Assembly: GCA_016209225.1 (NCBI GenBank)
Contig: JACQWO010000051.1
Coordinates: 53,122 to 117,121, forward strand
Origin: Desulfobacterales bacterium
GTDB taxonomy: Bacteria > Desulfobacterota > UBA8473
DNA: 64,000 nucleotides
Direction: 5' to 3'
In this document: positions 48,277 through 58,018 of the stretch, in pieces
Numbering within the stretch: the stretch's first letter is position 1
Layout of the letters: every line of letters starts with the position of its first letter
Notes under the pieces: model-generated
Seen by the model: only the letters and a program-made list of their open reading frames with translations
The model's database searches: none
Told to the model about the DNA's origin: nothing
Translations under genes and position numbers: made by a program

Positions 48277-48494
48277 GTAAATTGCCACGAATATCCGGAC
48301 GGGAGTGTGTTAGGACATTGGGAAAAACCGGTTTTTATTTCAAACGACAGGAAGAAAGCCACATAGTTTTGCGGAGAAATAATCCCTTTGCACAGGTAAT
48401 TGTCCCTGACCACAAAGAATTGGACAGAGGCACTTTGAGAGCAATCATCAGACAGTCAGGACTTAGTGTAGATGGGTTTATAAAATTATTGTAA
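48273..48494 (+). CDS. hicA: HicA-family toxin
   Basis: RECVRTLGKTGFYFKRQEESHIVLRR...VPDHKELDRGTLRAIIRQSGLS; 4-nt overlap with hicB. Confidence 0.9.
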   Translation: MSKLPRISGRECVRTLGKTGFYFKRQEESHIVLRRNNPFAQVIVPDHKELDRGTLRAIIRQSGLSVDGFIKLL

Positions 48495-48570
48495 CATCAT
48501 AGAGATATAAATTAGAATGGGTATTTATTAAAGTATGAGAAAAAATTCGCCCGTTTGAGCATCCGCACAT

Positions 48571-48589
48571 TCCCGTATCAGGTACGGGA
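48571..48589. repeat. Short hairpin tcccgta-tcagg-tacggga
   Basis: 7-bp perfect stem, 5-nt loop. Confidence 0.6.
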
Positions 48590-48621
48590 CTGGCGTGTGT
48601 GGATAAAAGGAAAGCAGGAAA

Positions 48622-50499
48622 ATGGATGGAAAATCTTTGGATATAACCGAAGAAAAGCTAAACAAACTTAAAGAAATTATCCCCGAAGCTTTCACAGAAA
48701 ATAAAATCGACTGGGAAAAACTGAAAGCCGCTCTGGGCGATGATATTGAATTCAAAAATGAACGGTATGTGTTGAACTGGGCAGGAAAATCCGACGCATT
48801 CAGGTCACTGCAATCCCCTTCCACAGCCACCCTTATTCCGTGCAGAGAAGAATCCGTCAATTTCGATAAAACGGAAAACATCTTTATTGAAGGCGAAAAC
48901 CTTGAAGTCTTAAAGGTGTTACAGAAGTCCTACTTTGGAAAAATCAAGATGATCTACATCGACCCGCCGTATAATACCGGCAATGACAATTTTATCTACC
49001 CCGATAAATTTGCCGAATCCAGGGAAGAGTATTTAAACAGAATCGGCGACAAGGACGAAACCGGGTTCATGACCCGTGAGGGTCTCTTCAGAAAGAACAG
49101 CAAAGACAGCGGCCATTATCACAGCAACTGGCTTTCCATGATGTATCCACGGTTGTTTCTGGCAAGGAATCTATTGCGGGATGACGGGGTGATTTTTGTA
49201 AGCATTGATGATAACGAGGTGCATAATTTAAGGCTTTTGATGAATGAGGTGTTTGGGGAGGAGAATTTTGTAGACACAATTTGTTGGAAGAAAAAATACG
49301 GTGGTGGAGCAAAAGAAAAATATTTAGTTTCTGTTCATGAATACATAGTAGTATATGCTAAAACCAAGATTGACTTACCAGAAATAATGATTGAATTTGA
49401 AGAGGAAAAAGCAAGACGTTTTTATAAATATAAAGATGAAAAGTTTGAAACACTTGGTTATTACAGGACACACCCTTTAGAAGCAGTAAAGAGCTTTGAT
49501 ATAAGAGAAAATTTGAGATTCCCTGTAGTCGCTCCAGATGGTACAGAAGTATATCCTAAGAGACAATGGAGGTGGAGTAAACAGAGATTTGAAGAAGCTT
49601 TGCTGAAAGATGAAGTAATTTTTAGTAAAAATAAAGATGGTGAATGGGTACTTTCTTCGAAACAATATCTTAATGAGGAAAATGGGGAGCAACGCAAGAC
49701 TAAAGCTCAATCATTAATAGATGATATTTTTACTCAAGAAGGAACAAAAGAAGTAGTCGATACTTTTGGAGATGCTAAAATATTTCCTTTTCCTAAACCG
49801 AATAGGCTTGTTAAAAAACTTATTGAAATTGGTGGACTTTATAATAACGACATCATCCTCGACTTCTTCGCAGGCTCCTCAACCGCCGCCCACGCTGTCT
49901 TAGCCCTTAATAAAGAAGATAACGGCAACCGCAAATTCATCTGCGTCCAACTCCCTGAAAAATGCGATGAAAACTCGGAGGCTTATAAAGCGGGTTATAA
50001 AACCATTGCGGAAATTGGAAAAGAGCGTATCCGCCGGGTAATCAAGAAAATCAAAGAAGAACAGGAAAGTCAGCTTGATTTGTACGGCAACGCGGAAAAA
50101 CAGGACTTGGGCTTTAAGGTCTTTAAGCTTCGGGAGTCCAACTTCAAAATCTGGCGCTCAAAAATAGATACCGAAGAAGAGCTTGTCGAGCAGTTGCAGC
50201 AACATCTTGAGCCTCTGGATGAGCACGCAAAAACAGAAGATGTTCTCTATGAATTCCTTCTGAAATCCGGTGTCCCCCTTACTGCAAGGATTGAAAAAAA
50301 GAACGGCTATCTACTCGTGAATGATAACGAAATAGCTTTGATGCTGGAAAAGGCGGACGATAAAATTGTCAAAAAAGTTATTGCAGAGAAACCCAATAAA
50401 GTAATAACCCTCGACAGGCTTTTTAAAAACAACGACCAATTAAAAACCAATACCGCATTGCAGATGAAGGATGCGGGGATTGAATTTAAGGCGGTGTGA
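48622..50499 (+). CDS. mod: Type III restriction-modification DNA methyltransferase (Mod)
   Basis: MIYIDPPYNTGNDNFIYPDKF; DIILDFFAGSSTAAHAVLALN. Confidence 0.93.
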   Translation: MDGKSLDITEEKLNKLKEIIPEAFTENKIDWEKLKAALGDDIEFKNERYVLNWAGKSDAFRSLQSPSTATLIPCREESVNFDKTENIFIEGENLEVLKVLQKSYFGKIKMIYIDPPYNTGNDNFIYPDKFAESREEYLNRIGDKDETGFMTREGLFRKNSKDSGHYHSNWLSMMYPRLFLARNLLRDDGVIFVSIDDNEVHNLRLLMNEVFGEENFVDTICWKKKYGGGAKEKYLVSVHEYIVVYAKTKIDLPEIMIEFEEEKARRFYKYKDEKFETLGYYRTHPLEAVKSFDIRENLRFPVVAPDGTEVYPKRQWRWSKQRFEEALLKDEVIFSKNKDGEWVLSSKQYLNEENGEQRKTKAQSLIDDIFTQEGTKEVVDTFGDAKIFPFPKPNRLVKKLIEIGGLYNNDIILDFFAGSSTAAHAVLALNKEDNGNRKFICVQLPEKCDENSEAYKAGYKTIAEIGKERIRRVIKKIKEEQESQLDLYGNAEKQDLGFKVFKLRESNFKIWRSKIDTEEELVEQLQQHLEPLDEHAKTEDVLYEFLLKSGVPLTARIEKKNGYLLVNDNEIALMLEKADDKIVKKVIAEKPNKVITLDRLFKNNDQLKTNTALQMKDAGIEFKAV

Positions 50500-50599
50500 G
50501 CTGTGAGTACTCTCATACCATTTTGCCGGTGTCGGCAAAATGGTTGATATGGGAAAAGGTGGGAGTAGGGAAGTACCTGACTGTTATAAGGCGGTGTGA
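50487..50599. repeat. 13-bp direct repeat TAAGGCGGTGTGA, 100 bp apart, enclosing a 12-bp-stem hairpin
   Basis: 50487-50499 and 50587-50599 identical; hairpin accattttgccg-gtgt-cggcaaaatggt at 50517-50544. Confidence 0.85.
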
Positions 50600-50602
50600 A
50601 TT

Positions 50603-53200
50603 ATGGATAATGAAAATAGCATTTTTAAAAATGGCTCTGTCTGGCTTAAGGCTGATTTTCACCTTCATACAAAGGCGGATAAAGAATTCAAGTATGATGG
50701 TGATGAGAATTATTTTGTAAGGGATTACGTTGAACAACTAAAAAAAGTTGACATAGGAACTGGCATAATCACAAATCACAACAAGTTTGATAAAGATGAA
50801 TTTGTTGAATTGAAGAGAAATGCCTTGAAGCATAATATTTGGCTGGTTCCAGGAGTAGAATTCTCATTAAAGGAAGGGTTTCATATATTGATAGCTTTTG
50901 AAGAGAAATGGTATCAAGGCCATGAAAGCAATATTCAAAGCTTCATATCAAAAGCTTTTTATGGAATAAGTAATTACGATTCCCCGCCATATCCGAACTC
51001 AAATTCTACATTGAAGGACACTGTTGAAGCCTTAGACAAGATTGGATACGATTACTTTATCGCCTTGGCACATCCCGATGCGGATAATGGACTTTTTAAG
51101 GTATTAACCGGGCGCACGCTTGAAGCTTTTATAAAAGAAGATTCTTTCAAAAAGATAATAGCAATTCAAAAAAGCGGAAACAAAGATAATTATGAACACA
51201 TTTGTAACTTAACAAATAGGCGAATTGCGTGTGTCGAGGGTACAGACAATGCTGAAGAGGGAATTAATTCGATTGGCAAAGGAAGGATTACTTATATAAA
51301 ATTAGGTGATTTTAATTTTGAAGCTCTGAAATATGCCCTCATTGATAATGATAACCGTATTAGACCAAAAGAAAAACCTGAAATAAGCAATGCCTTTATT
51401 AAGTCTATCTCGTTTGAAGGCGGTCTGCTTAACGGGAAAGAAATTCATTTTTCACCGGAACTTAATAATTTTATAGGCATCAGGGGAAGCGGGAAATCTT
51501 CAATTATTGAAATACTGCGCTATACACTTGGAATAACACTAGGTCGGCAAGCAAGTGACAGGGAGTATAAAAACGACCTTATAGAATATGTCCTTAAAAG
51601 CGGAGGCAAAGTCATCACTACTGTTGTAAATGAGCATAAAAAAGAATGTCGGATTGAAAAAATATACGGACAGAAAGAAGATATTTTTGAAAACGGCGCG
51701 CGAATTGACGCGCCAAATATAGATACAGTATTTAAAATCCCCGTTTACTTTGGGCAGAAAGATTTATCAAATAAACACATTGATTTTGAAGCAGACCTTG
51801 TTAAGAAACTTATTGGGAACAAACTTGAAAACATCAAATCAAAAATATCACGGAAGATTGTGGAAATTGAAGACATAATAAGCGTTTCAAAAAAATTGGA
51901 CAATCTCGATGAATTAAAAAAAGAGATAGCAGAGAATGTTAACAAAGCGACATACCAACTTAAATTATACAAAGACAAAGGCGTGGAAGACAAGCTGCGA
52001 CAACAGAGTAGATTTGATTCCGATGTAAGACGCTTTAACGAGTCATTAAATGAAGTATCAAAACTTAAAGACGAGCTTGAAGCCATTATAAACAATTTTC
52101 TGCCTTTTTTTAACCAGACAACATTTAAATCCGAAGAAAATGAAGACGTTTTTCTGGAAGCTGAAAACATATTCAAACAACTCGCAATAGAATTTAATAA
52201 ATTAAGCGATATAAAAACCGAAACAGAAAAACATGAAGCCGCGTTTAAAGAACTTTATAAAAAATTACAGGAAAAAAAGGAAAGTCTTAAAGAGGAATTC
52301 GCGAAAATAAAAAGGGAAATTGCCCTTCCTAATCTTAACCCCGATGAATTCCTTAAACTGAATCGGCAGATTGAAACCTCCAAATTGAAGCTGGTTGAAA
52401 TCGAAAAATTAGAAAAGAAGAAAATTGAATATCAAACGTCATTAAACAATAAAGTTTCAGAGCTAAATAACGTATGGCATGAAGAGTATAAAATTCTTGA
52501 AAAAGAGGTAGACAGGATAAATAAATATGAAAATTCTCTTTCAATTTCCGTTGAATATAAAGGCCGAAAAGATAATTTCGATGCAAAACTCAGGGAAATA
52601 TTTAAGGGTACGGGAATAAGGGGGGCGACTTACGATAGTATTACATCACAATATAAAGATTTTATTGAAATATACAGGGATATTGAAAATTTAAATTCCA
52701 CATTGAATATCAGCGAAAACCTGTTAGCCGAGTTTAAAAAACGATTTTACGAAAATCTTTTCAATTTATTGACATTCCGTGTTGAAGACAAATTTACTAT
52801 AAAATATAATGACAAACCTCTGAAAGACCATTCTCTCGGGCAGCGGGCTACAGCCTTGATACTATTTCTTCTTGCGCAAAAAGAGACTGATGTTTTAATT
52901 ATAGATCAGCCTGAAGATGACCTTGATAACCAGACGATTTACGAAGATGTAATTAAAGCGATTAAAGATTTAAAAGGCAGAATGCAGTTTATATTTGCCA
53001 CACATAATGCCAATATTCCGGTACTGGGTGACAGTGAAAAAATAATTACCTGTAGATATTCGGAATCAAAAATAGAGATTCATGGAGGCACAATAGACAG
53101 CCATGACACACAGAAACAGATGGTAACTATCATGGAGGGTGGGGAAGAAGCCTTTAATAGAAGAAAAAATATTTACGAATTATGGAGTCTAAAAAAATGA
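50603..53200 (+). CDS. PHP-domain + SMC-like AAA ATPase (TrlF-like)
   Basis: PHP: KADFHLHTKADKEF...TNHNKFD; Walker A IGIRGSGKSSIIEIL; coiled-coil; C-term SLGQRATALILFLLAQKETDVLIIDQPEDDLDNQTI. Confidence 0.88.
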   Translation: MDNENSIFKNGSVWLKADFHLHTKADKEFKYDGDENYFVRDYVEQLKKVDIGTGIITNHNKFDKDEFVELKRNALKHNIWLVPGVEFSLKEGFHILIAFEEKWYQGHESNIQSFISKAFYGISNYDSPPYPNSNSTLKDTVEALDKIGYDYFIALAHPDADNGLFKVLTGRTLEAFIKEDSFKKIIAIQKSGNKDNYEHICNLTNRRIACVEGTDNAEEGINSIGKGRITYIKLGDFNFEALKYALIDNDNRIRPKEKPEISNAFIKSISFEGGLLNGKEIHFSPELNNFIGIRGSGKSSIIEILRYTLGITLGRQASDREYKNDLIEYVLKSGGKVITTVVNEHKKECRIEKIYGQKEDIFENGARIDAPNIDTVFKIPVYFGQKDLSNKHIDFEADLVKKLIGNKLENIKSKISRKIVEIEDIISVSKKLDNLDELKKEIAENVNKATYQLKLYKDKGVEDKLRQQSRFDSDVRRFNESLNEVSKLKDELEAIINNFLPFFNQTTFKSEENEDVFLEAENIFKQLAIEFNKLSDIKTETEKHEAAFKELYKKLQEKKESLKEEFAKIKREIALPNLNPDEFLKLNRQIETSKLKLVEIEKLEKKKIEYQTSLNNKVSELNNVWHEEYKILEKEVDRINKYENSLSISVEYKGRKDNFDAKLREIFKGTGIRGATYDSITSQYKDFIEIYRDIENLNSTLNISENLLAEFKKRFYENLFNLLTFRVEDKFTIKYNDKPLKDHSLGQRATALILFLLAQKETDVLIIDQPEDDLDNQTIYEDVIKAIKDLKGRMQFIFATHNANIPVLGDSEKIITCRYSESKIEIHGGTIDSHDTQKQMVTIMEGGEEAFNRRKNIYELWSLKK

Positions 53201-54372
53201 ATGCTATTGAACTGCTCGATATAATAAACACGGGTGAGACAAGCCGGGTGCAGTTTAAGGAGAAAATGCCGCACCGGGATTCAATCGCGGCTGAAATGGT
53301 GGCTTTTTCCAATACAATGGGTGGAATAATTCTGTTTGGCGTCAAAGATAAAACCGGTGAAATAGCAGGGCTTTCTTATGAAGAAATCCATAGTTACAGC
53401 CAGAACATAGGTAATTATGCTACCGGAAATATTGTTCCCGGTATCTATATAAAGACAGAAGTTGTAACTGTCGATTATAGTGGAGAGAAAAAGATACTTG
53501 TCGTTTATGTTGATGAGGGGATAAACAAACCATACAAGGATAAAAACGGAGATATTTGGGTTAAGCAGGGTTCTGATAAACGGAGAGTTACCGATAATTC
53601 GGAGATACTTCGCCTTTACCAGCAAGGCAGCCATTTACTGGCTGATGAAATGGAAGTATATGATACTTCAGTTGATGATATCAATGAAAAATTATTCCGG
53701 GAATATTTTAAAAAGGAATTTCATTCTTCCATTGAAGAAAAAGGGCTTACTTTTGAAAAAGCGTTGAAAGCTAAAAAAGTATTGCGTAATGAAAAATTGA
53801 CGTTGGCTGGATTATTGTTTTTTGGAAATAATCCGCAAAATATAAAACCGGCTTTTTGTGTTAAAGCCGTTTCATTTTTTGGAAATTCCATTTCGGGAAA
53901 AGATTATAGAAACAAACCGCAGGATTTGGAAGGAACAATACCTGATTTATTTGACAAAGGGATTAAATTTATTGAATCAAATTTACGGCATATCCAAAAA
54001 AAACAGAATTTCAATTCTATCGGGATTCTGGAAATATCAAGAGACGCTCTTGTCGAGCTTTTCGTAAATGCTTTAGTGCACAGGGATTATTTTAAAAATG
54101 CTCCTATCCGTATATTGATATTTGATAGCAGAGTAGAAATTATAAGTCCAGGAAAATTACCAAATGGCCTCACTGTTGAAGAAGCAATATTTGGTAATCC
54201 GGTAATTAGAAACCCTCAACTTGTGAAATTTAGTTTTCATACACTTCCTTTCAGTGGTATTGGGACTGGTTTAACTCGGGCATTGGAGGAGCAGCCCGAC
54301 ATTGAGTTCATTAATGACACAGAAGGTGAACAATTTATAGTTACAATACCAAGGCCGGAGACAAATAATTGA
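53182..54372 (+). CDS. AlbA_2 (Schlafen-like) domain protein with C-terminal HATPase-like domain
   Basis: ETSRVQFKEKMPHRDSIAAEMVAFSNTMGGIILFGVKD; NALVHRDYFKNAPIRILIFDSRVEIISPGKLPNGLT. Confidence 0.88.
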   Translation: MESKKMNAIELLDIINTGETSRVQFKEKMPHRDSIAAEMVAFSNTMGGIILFGVKDKTGEIAGLSYEEIHSYSQNIGNYATGNIVPGIYIKTEVVTVDYSGEKKILVVYVDEGINKPYKDKNGDIWVKQGSDKRRVTDNSEILRLYQQGSHLLADEMEVYDTSVDDINEKLFREYFKKEFHSSIEEKGLTFEKALKAKKVLRNEKLTLAGLLFFGNNPQNIKPAFCVKAVSFFGNSISGKDYRNKPQDLEGTIPDLFDKGIKFIESNLRHIQKKQNFNSIGILEISRDALVELFVNALVHRDYFKNAPIRILIFDSRVEIISPGKLPNGLTVEEAIFGNPVIRNPQLVKFSFHTLPFSGIGTGLTRALEEQPDIEFINDTEGEQFIVTIPRPETNN

Positions 54373-56993
54373 AGCTCCACTTCGACCCGAACCAGCAATT
54401 CCAGCTCGACGCAATTAATTCAATAATCGGAATATTCGAAGGCCAGCCGTTAAACCGCGGTGATTTTGATTTTTCCATCACCCATGCAAGCTATCTCTTT
54501 CAGGAAGGCGGCATCGGCAACCGCTTGACGCTCGGCGAAGAACAGATTCTTGAAAATGTAAAAGCGATTCAAGAAAGAAACGAACTTGTTGTTTCGACAA
54601 AACTGGACGGCATGAATTTTTCCGTTGAGATGGAAACAGGCACGGGCAAGACTTATGTGTATCTACGCACCATCCACGAATTGAATAAAAAATGCGGGTT
54701 TAAAAAATTTGTCATAGTCGTTCCCTCCATTGCCATCCGTGAGGGCGTGTTAAAGAATCTTGAAATCACCTTTGAGCATTTCCAGAACCTTTATGACAGA
54801 ACCCCTGTTAATTTTGCAGTGTACGACTCCAGACGGGTTTCCAATTTAAGGAATTTTGCCGTCAGCAACACCATTCAGATTCTTGTCATCAATATCGATT
54901 CCTTTGCCAAGGATGAGAACATCATCAACAAGCCCAATGACAAACTGACCGGCAAAAGGCCGGTTGAATTTATTCAGGCGACGTGTCCGATCGTGATCGT
55001 GGATGAACCGCAGAACATGGAAACCGAGATAAGAAGAAACGCGATTGCAAATCTGAACTCGCTTTGCACCCTGCGCTATTCGGCCACTCATACCAGCCGC
55101 TATAATATGGTTTACAGTCTTGACCCTGTAAAAGCCTACGATCTGGGTCTGGTCAAACAGATTGAAGTGGATTCAATCGTTACGGAAAATGATTTTAATG
55201 AGGCGTTTGTCCGCCTTGAAAAGCTAATCGCCGCGAAAACAAAAACATCCGCGAAAATAAAAATCGATGTAAATACAAAGGACAGTGTCAAGCGAAAGAC
55301 CGTTACCGCGAAAATTGGCGATGATTTATACGATTTGTCCAACAAACGGGAAATATACAAAAACGGTTATATAATAAATGGCATTGATGTGGCTGACGGT
55401 TTTATTGAGCTTTCAAACGGCGAAACCGTGTTTGCCGGGGATACATTGGGCGGTCTTTCGGATGAGGTTATGAAAGTCCAGATAAAAAAGACCGTAGAGG
55501 AACATTTCTCAAAGGAAAGAAGATTTAAAGATAAAGGGATAAAGGTACTTTCACTTTTCTTTATCGACAGGGTGGCAAACTATCGCGCTTATGACGCGGA
55601 CGGTAATCCGGTTAAAGGTAAGTTTGCTCTCTGGTTTGAGGATATTTATAGAGAAGTTTCCGGCAAAGACTCTTATAAAGGCCTGATTCCTTTTGAAACG
55701 CATGAAATTCATAACGGCTATTTTTCACAGGATAAAAAAGGCAAATGGAGTGATACAAAGGGTAATACACTGGCGGATGACGATACGTTTAGACTGATTA
55801 TGAAGGATAAAGAACGGCTTCTGGACGTCAATGAGCCCTTACGTTTTATTTTCAGTCATTCAGCTTTGCGGGAAGGCTGGGACAACCCCAATGTTTTTCA
55901 GATTTGCACCTTGAACGAGACGCACTCAGAGCTGAAAAAACGGCAGGAAATCGGGAGGGGATTGCGGCTTTCCGTAAATCAGGAAGGCTTTCGCATACAG
56001 GATAACAATATTAACCGTCTGACAGTTATCGCGAATGAGGCCTATGAAGATTTTGCCAGACAACTTCAAACGGAAATTGAAGAGGATTGCGGAGTATCCT
56101 TTAAAGGCAGAATCAAAAACAAGCAGGAACGAGCGACTGTCAAATATCGCAAAGGATTTGAACTGGATGAGAAATTCAAGGAGATTTGGGACAAGATAAA
56201 ACATCAGACAACCTATAAAGTTGATTATGATACGTCCGATCTCATTAGAAAGGCATCAAAAGCGCTCAACCAAATGCCTGAAATAAAAAAAGCCGTGATT
56301 AAAGCGACAAAAACGGCCATCAAGTTTGACGATGCCGGTATTGTGGCCGATATAAAAACATCATATGTCACAGCGTTTGACGGGGTTTTCGGAATACCCG
56401 ATGTGCTTTTTTACATTCAGGAAAGAACGGGACTCACCCGTTCAACAATTCTTGAAATTCTATTAAAATCAGGCAGAACCGGCGACGTAATGATCAATCC
56501 TCAGCTATTCCTCGATAATGCCGTTTCGGCTGTTAACGATGTATTAATCGATCTGATGATTGACGGGATTAAATACGAGAAAATAGGCGCAAAAGAATAT
56601 GAGATGCGGTTATTTGAAGAATATGATATTCATGTGAACGACTTGACTTTTACTATATCAAAACAAGATAAGACCATTTACAGTAATCTTGTGCCACTTG
56701 ATTCTAACGTGGAATATGATTTTGCCGGAGAATGCGAAACCCGCGATGATATAGAATATTATTTCAAGCTACCTTCCTGGTTTAAAATCCAAACGCCCAT
56801 CGGGACTTATAATCCCGACTGGGCTTTGACAAAAAAGAATGAAAGAACCGTTTACTTTGTTGCCGAGACAAAATCGGCAGGGCAGGAATTAAAAACAAGC
56901 GAGAGAAGAAAAATAAAGTGCGGTCATGCGCATTTTAACGAGTTTGAAGATGTAGAATACAGACAGGTTTCAACAGTGGGAGAATTGAATTAA
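54369..56993 (+). CDS. res: Type III restriction endonuclease subunit Res
   Basis: VEMETGTGKTYVYLRTIHEL; IVIVDEPQNME; C-term YNPDWALTKK..VYFVAETKS PD-(D/E)XK-like. Confidence 0.93.
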   Translation: MKLHFDPNQQFQLDAINSIIGIFEGQPLNRGDFDFSITHASYLFQEGGIGNRLTLGEEQILENVKAIQERNELVVSTKLDGMNFSVEMETGTGKTYVYLRTIHELNKKCGFKKFVIVVPSIAIREGVLKNLEITFEHFQNLYDRTPVNFAVYDSRRVSNLRNFAVSNTIQILVINIDSFAKDENIINKPNDKLTGKRPVEFIQATCPIVIVDEPQNMETEIRRNAIANLNSLCTLRYSATHTSRYNMVYSLDPVKAYDLGLVKQIEVDSIVTENDFNEAFVRLEKLIAAKTKTSAKIKIDVNTKDSVKRKTVTAKIGDDLYDLSNKREIYKNGYIINGIDVADGFIELSNGETVFAGDTLGGLSDEVMKVQIKKTVEEHFSKERRFKDKGIKVLSLFFIDRVANYRAYDADGNPVKGKFALWFEDIYREVSGKDSYKGLIPFETHEIHNGYFSQDKKGKWSDTKGNTLADDDTFRLIMKDKERLLDVNEPLRFIFSHSALREGWDNPNVFQICTLNETHSELKKRQEIGRGLRLSVNQEGFRIQDNNINRLTVIANEAYEDFARQLQTEIEEDCGVSFKGRIKNKQERATVKYRKGFELDEKFKEIWDKIKHQTTYKVDYDTSDLIRKASKALNQMPEIKKAVIKATKTAIKFDDAGIVADIKTSYVTAFDGVFGIPDVLFYIQERTGLTRSTILEILLKSGRTGDVMINPQLFLDNAVSAVNDVLIDLMIDGIKYEKIGAKEYEMRLFEEYDIHVNDLTFTISKQDKTIYSNLVPLDSNVEYDFAGECETRDDIEYYFKLPSWFKIQTPIGTYNPDWALTKKNERTVYFVAETKSAGQELKTSERRKIKCGHAHFNEFEDVEYRQVSTVGELN

Positions 56994-57045
56994 AACCGAT
57001 TTCGCACTTCGTGTGCCCCTGTGGGAAAGCAGGTAAGTTGATGTC

Positions 57046-57735
57046 TTGGTGAATGAAATGGTAAATGAGAAGGAAAACTATTCTGCATTAAATAAGCTGG
57101 TTATGGATTTAGGGGGATCGCTGTTTGGGGTTGCCGACATCAGAGACTTAAAAAACAGTTTCGTTGACCTCCCCCGCCAACAGGTTGAAGGGTTGGATTA
57201 TGGTATCTCTGTGGGGGTAAGATTGTCAGAGAGAGTCATAGAGGGGATAGAAGATAGACCTACCCATCTCTACTTTCATCACTACAGGCAGTTGAATAAT
57301 CTCCTGGATCAGATAGCCGTTAAGCTAACCGGACATATACAAAAGGATGGATGGGATGTTATGCCCATAGCAGCTTCCCAAATTATCGATTGGGAGAATC
57401 AAAGGGCTCACCTTTCTCACAAGAGGATTGCAGTCCAGGCAGGTCTGGGCTTCCTGGGCAGGAATAATCTGTTGGTTAATCCAAAATTTGGCTCCCGGGT
57501 CAGGCTGGTCACCTTACTCACCAACATCCCTCTATTGGTTGACGTTCCCTTGAACCGAGATTGCGGTAATTGCCGGGAATGCATCCCCGTCTGTCCTGTT
57601 GGGGCCATCAAGGAGAGACAGGAAGATTTTGATCATCTGGGTTGTTTTGAGAAGCTGAGGGGTTTTAGGAAGGAGTGTAATATAGGCCAGTATATCTGTG
57701 GGGTGTGTATTAATGCCTGTTCAGGGATGGAATAA
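57046..57735 (+). CDS. QueG-like (epoxyqueuosine reductase-related) 4Fe-4S protein
   Basis: AGLGFLGRNNLLVNPKFGSRVRLVTLLTN; CGNCRECIPVCPVGAI. Confidence 0.85.
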   Translation: MVNEMVNEKENYSALNKLVMDLGGSLFGVADIRDLKNSFVDLPRQQVEGLDYGISVGVRLSERVIEGIEDRPTHLYFHHYRQLNNLLDQIAVKLTGHIQKDGWDVMPIAASQIIDWENQRAHLSHKRIAVQAGLGFLGRNNLLVNPKFGSRVRLVTLLTNIPLLVDVPLNRDCGNCRECIPVCPVGAIKERQEDFDHLGCFEKLRGFRKECNIGQYICGVCINACSGME

Positions 57736-57870
57736 GAAGGAGGGAGCATAACCCGGTATTTGAGATCGAGGGTGACTATACTGATTTTGGGGTTTGCGAG
57801 ACCTATCGCTTACCGAAGCCCCAAGATATCATAAGAATGGTATTAGATCAATTGAGGCATTTTAAAAACG

Positions 57871-57919
57871 GTTCATAGTTCAATGTTCACGGTTTAACGG
57901 TGAATGGCGAACGGTGAAC
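57871..57919. repeat. Palindromic heptamer array (seven contiguous 7-mers)
   Basis: gttcata gttcaat gttcacg gtttaac ggtgaat ggcgaac ggtgaac. Confidence 0.9.
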
Positions 57920-57963
57920 GATTTAATGATCCTGCTCATGTTCGCTCCAAAGGAAATTTTTCC

Positions 57964-57983
57964 TGTCTGCCTGCAGGCAGACA
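57964..57983. repeat. Perfect 20-bp palindrome TGTCTGCCTGCAGGCAGACA
   Basis: Direct read; self-reverse-complementary. Confidence 0.9.
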
Positions 57984-58018
57984 TTTTTAAGGACAACCCA
58001 TTAAGGAGAGATGATAAG

